A DNA stretch of 64,000 nucleotides from Bombyx mori (lineage: Eukaryota; Arthropoda; Insecta; Lepidoptera; Bombycidae). The notes under the pieces were generated by a model. That model ran no database searches and was not told where the DNA came from. It saw only the letters and a list, made by a program, of their open reading frames with translations. The position numbers and the translations under genes were made by a program. Shown here piece by piece: positions 33,221 through 45,690 of the stretch. Numbering within the stretch: position 1 is the first letter of the stretch; each line of letters begins with the position of its first letter. Location: assembly GCF_030269925.1 (NCBI RefSeq), contig NC_085107.1:15190001-15254000 (forward strand), read 5' to 3'.

Positions 33221-34255
33221 TTAAATTCAATGCAGAAAGACCTTGAATGGGATCAAATTACGAACAAAGATACACCAGGGCAACATAAAGCGCAATAGGT
33301 AGATTCATTCATTTTGTGAAAGTTTGCAATAAAATGAGGCACTGGACACAGTCCTTCTAAAATGTTGTTTTCCTAGTACCATTGTTTAGTAGCGCCTAGC
33401 AAGATCGGACATTTTTTGATAATGCGAGTTGTCCAAGCTCATGTAACTTAAACATGTTGAACGCCATTTGGCCCACCGGTGGGCCTAGTGTACTATACAA
33501 TTCGGGCCAAGCCAAAATCATGGAATCATTCTAAAATTGATAAAATGCAATAGTTTGTACGGAAGGAAAAAATTAGCACGGATTGCCGTCTAGTTTTTAA
33601 GAAATTTTAAAAGTCTTGATAAAAACTACAACTTTCTACTGGATTTAAAAACCAAGGCGCTCGGTTCGGCTAAAGGGCCACGCGGCACACTTCCATACGC
33701 GTTTTGTTTGATAGCTGCCATCTGTGGCTTGTAGGTAGCGTTACGTTAGAACCCTCACGCGGCTCATGGGTGACCCTCATGGCCCGAACGGTTCAGTAAT
33801 ATAAGGCTCACAGATGAGCACCGTGACCTGAAGAAAATAATCGATTTTTCATATAGCGTTCAACGTATTAATTCGTCGTGTCGTGTCATGTAAATTTATT
33901 GAAGATCGAAAACAAATTTGGTTTATTTGGAATTATCAGCCCAATTTTATTTTCGATACACAAGAAAGATCAAAACGTTACCCGAAATGTAGACTTGTAT
34001 GTATCTATGTAAAAAAATATTAAAAGTGACTCTCGATGATTTTAACAATAAAATTTTAATTTCTTTTTTATTATTTTTTAAACTATCTCACGGCAAATCT
34101 AGTGTTAAGCGGTTATCGGAGCCCCACTGCCAGCACTCTTTCACGTTTCCATGTTTCAAGGTTGGTGGTGGTGTTCACCCACCTACCTTGAAACACGGGA
34201 TTTTTGAGACATGGTACACCCCTATGAGCTCACTATGACCCTAGTACTTCCGAGT

Positions 34256-34257
<2 letters not shown>
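33221..34257. other. Intergenic, with a possible Bm1 remnant
   Basis: Mostly unrecognised sequence. 34080-34136 (CTCACGGCAAATCTAGTGTT ... GGTTATCGGAGCCC) resembles a very old reverse Bm1 fragment. Confidence 0.35.
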
Positions 34258-34286
<29 letters not shown>

Positions 34287-34287
34287 T
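34258..34287. repeat. GA dinucleotide microsatellite
   Basis: About 14 consecutive GA units, beginning CGAGAGAGAGAGAGAG. Confidence 0.9.
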
Positions 34288-35660
34288 AATTTCTGTATTT
34301 ACGAGTTTCGTATCATTTATACTACGATGCAACTCCTTAATCATGGAAGCTATTCGTGAACACGTAGTAGTAGAAAAAATATCTCCATTCCCCATAAATT
34401 GAACTACAGAAAATTTGCATGCTTTCATACACATAGACCTTTTCAGCCATTGACCCCTATAATTAAAGTTTATAAATTATTTTGAACTCGGCCTGTTTTA
34501 TGGGCAAAGCTTAAAATAGTGGAAAAATTGGGAAGATGTTTTCGAGCTCCGCACAAGGTTCCTTATAATTCAATATGAACATTTAAAAAAATGTATTTAG
34601 AGCGACATCAAAGACAAATTAATATTTGATAACACTCAATTTTTCCAGAAACTGTCAAACCAATTTTTACAGGGAAATTTCGTTATTTAATTTATTTCAT
34701 ATTTCAGAATACATTATCTTATACGACGCCCTCCAAATTTCCATGAAATAGGATTCATTTTGAAAAAGACAAGGGACAGAAATATTGATAATTATTAAAA
34801 AAAAATGCAAGAAATGTATTTTGAAAAACCACATATTATGTGTATAATATTATTTTAATTAGCTATCAGCTAACGCTAACATAAGCTACAGGGAGGAAAC
34901 TTTTAATTCATCTATATGTATACTTAATTTTGGGATTCTTGAACCTATGTCCAACAGTGGACGTCTGTGCGCTGATGATGTTTCTTCCAGCATAGCTTCT
35001 ACGTTTATAAACCAATTCTCTTTGCGTTTAAGCTCAGTAGGTTCCAAATATTAATTTGATTGGCGTTGGACTTTACGCTACGAATAAAGACAAGAGAGTC
35101 CTTTAAAATTAAATATAAAATGTGTGTACAGTACATCGCTGAGGTATTGTTAGGCGTAAGAAAAAAAAATCACTAGAACAAAGGATTTTATTTGAACAGT
35201 GCTGTCTAATGTGAAAAAAAACTTTGCAACAGATAACAATAGACACGTCTTTCTTCATCATTTTGACAGATTAAACTAAATTAGCATTAACTTAAATTTT
35301 ACAAAAATAAAATGAAATTGGTTATAAATTTACAAATAAACGTTTTAAGGCAAAAACACAGATTTCTTATAGTAGATTTCCATGCTTAATACCATATCAA
35401 CCACCATCCATCCCGCCACGTCATATGTCTAATATTCCTTATATTTAGTAAATCAGTGTAACCCATGGTTTCGGCTTAGTGTCAACAAAAACCGTACCAA
35501 ATTTCAAAGAATAGGGGACAATCGCATTTATAAATTCCTAGCTACGAACATTGAATTTTATTATATAGAAGATACATTTTATTATAGTATTTGTGTTGTT
35601 TTTCGGTAATTTTTTCATCAATTCAATCAATATTAATTAAAATATTATTTAACTTGTTTG
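34288..35660. other. Intergenic, little recognised
   Basis: A short fragment at about 34945-34985 (CCTATGTCCAACAGTGGACG ... GCTGATGATG) matches the usual 3' end of a common moth LINE. The rest is unique AT-rich sequence. Confidence 0.35.
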
Positions 35661-35905
35661 GATGGTAGGACCTCTTGTGAGTCCGCACGGGTAGGTACCA
35701 CCCCCTGCCTGTTTCTACCGTGAAGCAGTAATGCGTTTCGGTTTGAAGGGTAGGATAGCCGTTGTAACTATACTGAGAACTTAGAACTTATATCTCAAGG
35801 TGGGTGGCGCATTTACGTTGTAGATGTCTATGGGCTCCAGTAACCACTTAACACCGGTGGGCTGTGAGCTCGTCCAACCATCTAAGCAATAAAAAAAAAA
35901 AAAAA
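35661..35905 (+). mobile_element. Bm1 SINE, 5'-truncated, plus orientation
   Basis: GATGGTAGGACCTCTTGTGA to CATCTAAGCAATAAAAAAAA. Confidence 0.88.
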
Positions 35906-38900
35906 CATCAGTTTTTATGGGACATTCAATTGTGTAGTTATTTTCCTTAAAAAAGCGCTATATTCTTTTTTTCCTACGTGCCTCTGCCATTCTCTTCGCA
36001 GTCACTGAAGCACGAATCAATTCTGTTTACTTAAAATATTTCCGTTAAACGTTTTCTTTGAGATATCGCTATTGAACGTAAAACTAATAGGCTCCTCTGC
36101 GGTACACGAGTAACGAACGTTCAAAGTGAATTTCTGTAAAACGCGTCGGCTATTTGCCGTCTGAATAAACACTAAGAGCGTCATCGATTAGCGATGAAAA
36201 GCATAAATCTGTATTCTGAAATAAAGGACCGTTTACAAAGCGTTTTAGATTAAACGTGGAGCACAAAGCCGTTTAAACTAGAGTGTAAAGGCGCGAACTC
36301 GGAGCGTAGCAGTAAATTATGTTTTATGACGTTGCGGCCATGTGCGTAACGTCAATCGGCAGCGCACCGGGAACCTGTCCGACTCAGACAGACAGAGCTC
36401 CAGCAAATTTTCTATCGACTGACAAATACATCCTGGACAAAAATAAAATGTTCAGAAAACTAGTATGATATATTGTTTGTATTCCATTTATAATGATTTA
36501 TTATGTGAGTGAGAGGTCATAGGTTATAAATCGGCGGCAAGAAATTCAAGTGCACTCGTTAATACGAATTACGTTAATACGAAGAATACGATTTTTTTGG
36601 TTAAAATATTAGGTACTAAGCATAAATAGAGACTAGATCTTATGATTAACGTATACATATATATCTATATGTTATGTATATCATATGAAGTATGCCTCGC
36701 GGTTTTATTCACGTATCAATTTGAACATATTTGATGGTAGGAGGTAATGCGAACATAATCTTGCCTAGTAGGTATTCTTAGACTAAGGAGTTGTAACATA
36801 ATTAAAACTACGAGTACTTTTACGCTGTAATCTCGCGTTTTTCATGTTATTATATTATTTCGGACGTTTCGCATAATTTTCATATTTCGTGTTTACGTGA
36901 CTTATGGAAAATAATATAAATTACAATGGAAAGTTCGAGATCTTGCAGTAAAATTAGTTTTTAGTTAAAATCCTGCTTATTTTCTACCGCAACAGAGTCG
37001 TGCTTTTCGATTTGAACGATCGGGCGGGCGTTAATTTTATGTAAACTTAGACGAAATGTTTCAGGGTGTGTGGCGGCTTTCATATATAACTATATAGCAC
37101 CAGCTGGGCCGTGAACAAGTCCAACCATTTGTTGCTAGTCGAAACAATATTCTGAAAGTTAGCTTTTTGGTAATGAAAATATTGCTGATGGCCTGGAGTA
37201 CTCTACAAAATCATCGGGACTGGTGGGCGAGCTCGTGGGGTCAGGGAGTGGGGTAGGGGTCGCTAACCACTCTCCAAGCACATCTAAGGTAAGCCTAACA
37301 ACTCGAGCTTGGTTTGTGAAGGCATTCATCACCGCAGTGAAATCGCGACCCGCTGACAAGACCCGTGATACTCAGTGAGTTGTCTTAGACTCTTCGCTAA
37401 GCATGGTGGTCTATGGTTGCTGCTAACGTTAAAACAACAGTAATAGTGGTTCAGTTGAATCCATCTGAGCTGACTACGATTCAAATGAGAACTAATTTTG
37501 TACTGTATAGCTATACTTGTGAACCAAAAAAATTGTTTTGTTCCTTACGTCCTTATTTAAGTTCCGTTTTTATTCCGTTACCTATTTCCTTAGTATAATT
37601 CATTAACATAAAAGTTCACTCAAAGCATTCACCTATGAAATATTTATATTAAATAAGCTATTTGATTTGGAATCGATGGTTTAGTTATTAGCGGTTAGTG
37701 AAATCATTTTGAAACTCTCTTGTTCCGAACTTCTTTTCGGATTCAAAAAATAGAACGTCAAATAATCACAGGAAGTACAAATTATGCTAGATACTTCAAT
37801 TACGCCTACATTTGCATGGCACAGATTACTACAGAATCCATTAACGTTCGTCAAACGTAAACAAGATCGTCGTCAAACGGCGACTTAAAAGGCGTTACGA
37901 GAAATCGAGTCAATCTTTTGTAGCCGCCGCGCCGCGCTAGATTACAACAAAGTTGATTATAAGATTATTATAAACTTCATCAAGTTACATGTGAATTTTG
38001 AGACGAGTCTCATTGGCGAATTGTTATCGTGATCACGTTAGCGAGTTTTCATTGATCGTGACGTGAAATTACAAACAAATTATTTTTGTGCTCCAAATAT
38101 TAAGCTTATAAAAAAATAGGGTTACGATTCTAATAGGTAAATAAGGCTTTAAAAGTTGAGTTTAGCAAATGTACATTAAAAGGCGAAATCGATGATTGAA
38201 ATAGCAAAAACTTTAACATATTTACATCATCATGCTGGGCACTGAAGTAAAATAAAGATCGTAATACGTTAACTTTATTTCGACATCTGGGACATGCCAT
38301 TTTTGGATTCAACCCTTACGGCCGTATAAGTTGCCGTTCAGCCCTCAGTCGGCGGATGTAAACAAAATGTAAATCACGCCTGCCTTGGCGGCCACATGTG
38401 TTTTGTTGAAGTTGGATTTTTTTTTAAATCACTATGCGGTTCATTTTTATTTAAATTATGTGAGTTTCATAATCCGTCTGGATGCGGTGTAAATAAGCTT
38501 GCGAAATACATACAAGCTTCTATAGATTTATTAAAGTAATTCTACAAAATATTTAAACCGTATGATAACTAACGAAAGCTTAGCAATAGTGGAATTCAAA
38601 AATGTATTAGGCCTCACCACTTACTGTGTGATATTAATCTAATTTTAATATAATAAATTACTAATAATCTATATTGTAGACATAAAGGCGGCATAAAGGT
38701 TGCTATATATTTATATTTTTCTAGAAAACTAAATTAATTTCATTAAAAAACTTTTTTGTCAGAATAAAGAAAAGGTCAACCGACATAAAAAGGTCGTTTT
38801 CTCAGGATGCAACCATCAGACAGTTCCCTTTGTTATCGCTGGCGTGCCATACGCGGCCAAAACAAAATATACAAAAGACCGAAATGTAACCAACCACGCA

Positions 38901-40008
38901 TCGCCCACACGCCGTCGTCGACGTGTGTTTTGACGACCGGCACATCATCGGCCGAATACCTTTGTCTAAATAATGCTTACGCTACATCCGTCAAAACAAA
39001 TGCGCTATACAAGCTTCCGCAATTACTGCCCGAGTGATAGAATAAGCTAAATAAAATTCAGATATCTGGCAAACAACTCGACACCAAATAGGAAAGTTAT
39101 AGTTATTCTCTTCATGCAAATTTAAATATTTTTTTAAGTATGAATAAAAGTTCAATATCAGGTCACGCTTTGATGTTCAATGTATTTGCTTGTTAGAAAC
39201 ATATTTTTTTCAAGTCTCGATTTTGTTATAGCCAATCTCAGCCGAATGAATTTCAATAAATTACATTCAGCGTGTTTCAGTAATATGTATGTTGCTCAAA
39301 TTTTTTTTATTTATTTAATAGGATAATAATATTAAATAAGATTGATAAATGTATGTGGGTCATAGTGACGGGTGCATTTATAGTCCCAGTATCAATTGCG
39401 TGTATTAAAATATATGTTGTTTTAATACCGTCTATTTTTAAGATAAAAAAAAACCTAAGTAACAACTACAATAATACGGTTTCAACTTATCACTAAGTTT
39501 TAATGACGCTCAGTTTTAATGATTGCACTGCCGAATACATCCTCCTGCACGAGTTCAAGTCCCACACTGAATTCTGAGGTAAATTAAAAATGCAATGCAA
39601 TACAAACTGCGCAATCTCATTTCAACATCAATTCAACCAATTGCGGAGGCGTGCAAGCAGGAAGCCTGCATGTTGTGCTTTTCAGCTTTTAGGGGTGGGA
39701 CTAGGAAGTGCAATATACCTGTATATGTATTATCATAGTGACAAGTTCTAGTTCTAGTTTGTTTTTTTAATTGCTATCTACGCACCTCCTCTGCTTTATA
39801 TTCTCCTGGTACAGCAGGAGGGAAAAATTCCTATAGTTGAGTAAGTGCATTCTGCAGGTAGGTAGGTCGTTTAGAATTTATTGAGACTTCCAACGGAATC
39901 ATGTTATCCTAGTACTATTTAGTAGAAAACCAATTCTACATATTACTTTAAATATGCATGCTGCACACATTTTAGTAGCATTTTGTTTGAAATGAACGTT
40001 TGCCCATT
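35906..40008. other. Long intergenic stretch, no supported gene
   Basis: About 4 kb. A degenerate mobile-element fragment at about 37195-37385 (ACTGGTGGGCGAGCTCGTGG, AAATCGCGACCCGCTGACAA) is related to the repeats at 50470-50650 and 61970-62165. Short frames such as 38807-39037 show no domain and are not called. CpG-richer patches near 37920 and 38860-38950 could be regulatory. Confidence 0.35.
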
Positions 40009-40145
40009 TTTTTATTACCATTGTAGGCCGACGAGCATTCGATTCGCCTGATGGTGACTGGTTTCCTTCGATCATGGATGTCAGCTACAGCAGGAGCACA
40101 GCAAAGCCACTACTTATTATTTTATCTAATTGTGTCCATGTAGCA
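40009..40145 (-). mobile_element. Dispersed lepidopteran repeat fragment, diverged copy
   Basis: ATTTTTTTATTACCATTGTA, GGCCGACGAGCATTCGATTC, GCCTGATGGTGACTGGTTTC: the same family as 28246-28400, with more substitutions. Confidence 0.55.
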
Positions 40146-40864
40146 AATGCTCACTGGTACTTATTAAGAACTAAAGTACTTTTGGTGGCTGCAGACAAAG
40201 ATCACGACTCACCAGGGACTGAATGATCGCCGGAACTCCTAAACAACATAAAGTTAATGCCACTACTGACCTTTGGACACGAGGTAAAATTTTCAATTAT
40301 ATTGAACGTCGTTTGTCGCAGTTTTCAAGTCACTACCTACCTATTTTTGCGGTTTTATAATACGTTCTATCACTAGTCAATGCTATAGCTATCACATTAT
40401 ACTGGTATAATACTCAGAGAATGCTTCTTTCTATTCTCCAGATAATCTCTTAGTCGTTTTTACGACACCCACGGGAAGAAATGAGATGATGCTATTCGGC
40501 ATAGTCAAATAAAAACACAGCTAAATAAACTAGAACTTACATAGATTGAAGTTTGTGTGAATGTATGTATAAAATAGTGTGTATGTATTGTAAAGACTCC
40601 GAAACGGCTGGATCTTCAAATAGGCCAAGCGGGGAATCCTGCAAATTGTTGTAGTGGTCGGATTACATCGGAGACAGATCAAAAATCGGTCAGCGAAGCG
40701 GGTCGGATTTTACGAGTGTTTTTTACAAAGCAATAATAGACAATGAACATACTTTTCTAATTAAAAATAACAAATAACTTGAAACAGTCTTTTATTTTAA
40801 CTTACTTAATAAATATTATCAGGAATAATAATTTTGCATCTAATTGTATGTACCTAAGGATAAA
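40146..40864. other. 3' flank of the zinc-finger gene, with repeat fragments
   Basis: 40205-40310 (CACCAGGGACTGAATGATCG ... GGACACGAGGT) resembles 42160-42280 inside the zinc-finger gene, another dispersed repeat. 40555-40720 (CGAAACGGCTGGATCTTC ... GGTCAGCGAAGCGGGTC) resembles the non-coding element at 32818-33220. Confidence 0.4.
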
Positions 40865-43659
40865 TTAAATCGGTAACATACCATCAGAGCTTTGCACTTG
40901 ATAAGGAAAGTTTCTTTGAACGACCATGGAATTCGGCGGTGCTAGTTCTGCTGCATAGTAAAGGGTGTCACCATCCTGCACCGGCTGTAAGCTTGCAAAG
41001 TTCAAAAAATCCAACTGATTCTCTGGCTGTATCGCCTGAGCATATTTCTCCATTGTAATCACGCCTTCGCCGACATGCGAACGCAAATGAAAATTTAAAT
41101 GACTCGTCTGTTTAAATCTTTTTCCGCAGTATACACATTCGAACGGTTGTATATTCGTGTGAGTTCTCATGTGCTGCCTCAAGTGCACCGATTGGGAAAA
41201 ACACTTGCCGCATATGACGCATCGGAACGGCTTAATTTTGGTGTGAGTACGTAGATGCTGGTCGAGACCGGCTTTCTGAGTGAACGCTTTAGGGCAATAC
41301 GTGCAAGCGAAAGGTCTTATACCGGAATGCATCCTCATGTGTTGCTGCAAGCCTCCTTGCTGAGTAAAACGCTTCGCACAAATCGGACACTGGTAGGGCT
41401 TCATTTTTGCGTGAACGAAACGATTGTGCTCGACGTAAGACGCGTTGTCGGAAAAGGTCTCGCCGCAAATTCTACAAAGTGTCGTCACACTCGGACGTTG
41501 TACCGGGTTGTTTTGGTTAAATTCCTTGTCTAGAGGCTTTTCGCACACTTGACAACGAAGTGCGGCTTTGCGTCTTTTAGTGTGCTCTTCTCGGTAGTGA
41601 CGTGAATAATCACAACAGTCGAAGAATATTTGACGGCACAGCACGTCCGGACGTAACATCGATGGAAATGTGCAAGTAAAAGGGCCCCTGAATTTAAAAA
41701 CACAACGTGACTATTTAACGTCTAAATAGATCGGTTACAAACTCGTTACGATACATTTTTGTACAACAGGTCACGTATTTGTACAATAAAATACGCCGAC
41801 AAACATAGACAAATCAATACAGACTAGTCAATGATATTATGCATTTTTCGAATTAATTCATACCTTAAGTTTACAGCAGGTTTGACTTTCATCTGTGTAC
41901 TATTGATAATACCACCGAGACTCGTAGTTTTTAAAGCACCTCCATCAATACCCTCGCCTTGAACTTTAATTATAAAATAAGTGGTGTCCTCAGAAAATGT
42001 TCTCGTCGTTACACTATCGTTCACTGTGTCGCCTTCAGTGCTACCTTTCATTGATATGAACTTAAAACCAGGAAATGCGTTGATATCCTACAGTTCATAA
42101 TAAACTTTAAGTCAAACTGGAAATGTATTGATTAAGACAGTTTTGTTGACACCGCTGAGCAAATGAGATCACGATCCGTCTGGTGCTTAGCCGAAAGCTT
42201 AGCCGGAAATCCCAAAACGCCATAATGTGTAAGTCATTGACTACTTTAAGGCATGAGGTCGAATGTTTCAATTACATAGGATTGATGACTACTCTCACCT
42301 CCTAATAAAAATGCATAAATTCTTCTCTACTGCTCTTAGAAGAGGACGGTTGTCCTTGCAAGTTGTCCTTGTCCGGTGCAAACTAGCAAAGCCTACCAGT
42401 TTTAGAAACGAGAGAAAATATGATAATGATAAACAATAACTTCTAAAGCTGCAATGAGTGATGCACCTGCTAAATTTGCAAGTCCTTAGAATCAACGATA
42501 CAAAAGTCAATCATATTTAAAAATACATTTTTAAGAACAAGCTTTCGACAAGCGACATGCGTGCCGCTTTCTAGACGGTAATTCAATATAGCCCTTTGAT
42601 AACGTCAATCCTAAGGGTGCAGCAAGAACATTGTGTACTTTAAAAGAAGATAATCCTTAAGGCTCTTTAATGTAGAGTTTAACGAATTATTCCATTTATT
42701 TATTTTTAATTTTATGACCTGGTATTTACAACCTTTAGGTCAACCTATTTCATTTAAGCTTAAACCTTTAAGAAAACTGTTTTAATATGATTCCGTGACA
42801 CTGACATGAAATGCTAGACTCAAATCTTATCCATTTCTTACCTGACCAAAACAACGTTTTCGGGTATTCCCCCCGTTCTCAGAGCCTTTTGGATCATGCT
42901 GCATGTTTTTATGATTCTGCAGCGCTTTCGCATTGTAGAAAGATTTCTTGCATATACGACAAACGTATCTTGCTATTTGCTCATCATTACATGATCCTGC
43001 GTTCTGCGAATTAACGATTAAGATAGTGAATAAAAAAACCCATGTACCTATCTGAAAATTTAAAACAAATAAATATTTTCAATTCATGTGTAATTATTAT
43101 TCACTGATTAGAGGTTATGTTCTTCCATTGTTGCGCTGTGGTAAATCAGCGTGGACTGTATTTATTGCCTTTGAGATATTTATTAGTCCTTATGTGACAA
43201 ATTAAAGACTGAATATAACAGAAATATGAAATCGAGGCGTCGCTGTTGGCAGCTGGTTAAAATGGCTAAATGAAATTATACTTATCAAGCTAAAGTGATT
43301 GGCTTTGTGAACAATGCTCTTATCATGATTTTAGGTAGCTTATATTTTGGTCTAAAGGATAAATCTGGGCCACAGCATGCAATAGTCACGAGTCAAAATA
43401 GCACTAGGGGTAGTTTTCTATTATATACAAAACATATAAACAAACTATGGCGCTGCATACTATTCATTAATTTTACTACTGCTTATCCTACTGTTCTATA
43501 ATATCATCTACGGATCTGGACGAAAACAAACCAAACAAGGATAAATCAAACGCCTCAATTCTTCTCACTTATAAATTTTAAATAACTTACGCAGGTCAAA
43601 TCGCTCATCGCGACATTTTCTACTTGATTTATTAATACCAACTCATGCTTTGCTTCCAT
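40865..43659 (-). CDS. C2H2 zinc-finger protein, four coding exons (425 aa)
   Basis: Probable nuclear DNA-binding regulator; no orthologue recognised. Coding exons: 43659-43591 (23 codons, ends TGC|GTAAGT), 43003-42842 (54 codons, ends CAG|GTAAGA), 42087-41864 (74 codons plus 2 bases, ends AG|GTATGA), 41687-40865 (1 base plus 273 codons and stop). All phases fit (0, 0, 2/1) and every acceptor is an AG. Fingers with C-X2-C-X12-H-X3-5-H spacing: residues 38-59, 223-244, 252-272, 280-300, 308-328, 336-356; the last four are linked at normal spacing (KPY, RPF, KPF, QPF linkers). An odd finger at 157-187 has 11 residues between its two Cys. Exon 3 has no domain I know. A possible late donor near the stop (GATG|GTATGT) could give another C-terminus. 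Fingers are certain; the exon model is my reconstruction. Confidence 0.85.
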
Positions 43660-43991
43660 TTCTAAATTTGTAAAAACACCGCTTGTCGTCCTAATTCATA
43701 ATGAATGCTTTAGTTTATTTGAATATTAATTACGCAAAAACTAGTTTTGCTTGAATTGTTATAATTCTCAAAAAAGACTAAACAAAATTTGTAAGCATTG
43801 AATTGTTTCCAAATTGAATTGCCGCTATCGTCATTGCCGCCAAGAGATTTAATATTCTCTTTGCCCTTCGCTCTTGTTTATTGTGTGTATCTATGAATGT
43901 CATCTGGTGCCAAAGTAGAATTTTGTTTTATTTTTATTACCTACATATTTATACTAAAGTATACATAATATGTGCGATGTTTATTTAAATA
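43660..43991 (-). promoter_or_regulatory. Probable 5' region of the zinc-finger gene
   Basis: AT-rich sequence directly upstream of the inferred start codon. No TATA or initiator could be assigned with confidence. A mobile element begins only about 330 bp from the ATG. Confidence 0.3.
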
Positions 43992-45176
43992 TGTACCGGT
44001 AAAATGGGGCGATTAGGGATTGAAAGGCGAATCGGGAAAAAACCGGGAAAATCTTTCGACGCTCAATATAAGTTTTATATTCGTTGCAAAATCTTCCATT
44101 TTTTGTAGTTTAATAGTAGAATGTTGAAAGTTCACAAAACAACTCTGAATATGCATGATAATAGCTGCTAACTTATAAAAAATCGCGTTTCAAATTAACT
44201 TCCTGTGGTGGTAATTATTTTAGTGCTAGAAACTTTGCTCTCTTTTATTTATTTGATAATAATAGAAGACGACTATGATTTATAAACGTTATTTAGTGTT
44301 TGAACCAGCATATATATTAAAGGTAAGTCTCAGTTGTTATTGGTTTTAATGTATTTGATTAAATAAAAATACATGTAAAAATCTGTTGTTTTTAGGGATA
44401 TTGGGGACGTCTTAGGTACAAATAACAACGAAAAAGGGGTCAATTGGGATGACAATACGTGAAATGGAAACGACCTAAGTATAAATAGGTACAGGTTTGT
44501 AGGGTTGTCTATGTAGTTATAACAATATTTTTTAAATTTGTTGGTAAAAATCTGGTTTATTCGAAGCGAAATTGGGAATAAGTCTTTAGTTGAAATAGAT
44601 AAGCAATTTAATATAAGTAAGTCGATTTTGCAGAGACATGTAACAAGATCAATAAAATCTCAAGGTGGACAAAAATGTCTAAGTAACACTTAATAAAATA
44701 TTTAATATTTGTTCAGAGTGGGGGTATTCATCTGATTAATCCATGGAATAACCGACACACCTAATCTCTTAACCCAGATAGAAATATCAGCACTGTCGAT
44801 TGCACCTATAATTGAGGTGATGTCTGCCATGTACTTTTGTCAGTTTTTCAATTTTTTTTATTGATGATCACTTTGTTGGTGCAACTAAATAAATAAATAA
44901 ATTAAAACTATATATAAAAATAAAAGTAGTGCCAACCCTAGCAAATTTCTCATTTCGTCCCAATTAACCGCAATTTTCGGGTAAATAGGGATTACACCTA
45001 TTTTTGCATTTTTTGCTTAAACTGGAATGCTAGTTGCATAATTTTAAATTAGACAACAAAGATGCCCCCAAGACTCAATCATTTTGATCCTGATATAGCA
45101 TTATATACATCAACAACTACCTTAAAATTGCTCATAAAGTTGGAATTTGTCCCGAATCGCCCCATTTTACGGTACA
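43992..45176. mobile_element. Non-coding DNA transposon with terminal inverted repeats (about 1.2 kb)
   Basis: Left end TGTACCGGTAAAATGGGGCG at 43992 and right end, reversed, TGTACCGTAAAATGGGGCGA at 45176. The inverted match of about 23 bp has one extra G on the left. Interior motifs such as GGGGTCAATTGGGATGAC and CATTTCGTCCCAATTAACCG repeat the theme of the ends. No transposase frame is present. The superfamily is unclear because no target duplication is obvious by eye. Confidence 0.75.
44826..44903 (+). repeat. Short repeat with AAAT tail, copy 1
   Basis: GTACTTTTGTCAGTTTTTCA ... TTGATGATCACTTTGTTGGT then (AAAT)n. The same order recurs at 60090-60170. Probably the 3' tail of a retroelement. 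Confidence 0.6.
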
Positions 45177-45434
45177 CAATGTAAATAAATTTGATTTTCC
45201 TGAAGTAACAATCTAAGGCGAAGACAACCATAGACTAAATAAAGATATTAAGCTCTTAATTAATTGCCTTTATAAATATGCACATGATGGCGTCGCGAAG
45301 CAATCCAAAAACGTGAGATTTTTATTGTCTTACATTGAATGTACATATATAACGCAAATGACATTGGTAATGTTTTTGCGTAATAATTTTCATTAAGTTA
45401 AAGTGATGGTCTTAGAAGTCACCAACACTGTTGT

Positions 45435-45690
45435 TGTTATAGTTCTAGGGTACCCTGCTGGTACAAAGGGCCATCACAAGCTGTCTCCACTTGACCCTGT
45501 CTTGCGCTTGCTCCTTGATATCACTCAAGGTCATACCGGCAGTCCTCGTTCTCTACGGTGCGTCAATAAGTATACTTAGGCGACCAGGTTTTCTCCTGCC
45601 ACGGGTTGCCACTCAAACACGATTGATGCTGCGTTGACTCCGCTGCGCTGTAGAGCGTATCCTATCTATGCACGTAGCCATTTCCAGTGG
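45435..45690 (-). pseudogene. Remnant of a LINE ORF2 C-terminus
   Basis: Read on the minus strand, CIDRIRSTAQRSQRS, GRRKPGRLS and SDIKEQAQDRVKWRQLV follow the typical end of an RTE/Jockey-like ORF2 (GRPKKTW ... AQDRVKWR pattern). In-frame stops interrupt it. Only the last part of the protein is represented, so it comes from a severely 5'-truncated, old insertion. Confidence 0.65.

Noticed and set aside
38807..39037. 76-codon plus-strand frame
   Set aside because: No recognisable domain; a CpG-richer patch explains the lack of stops.
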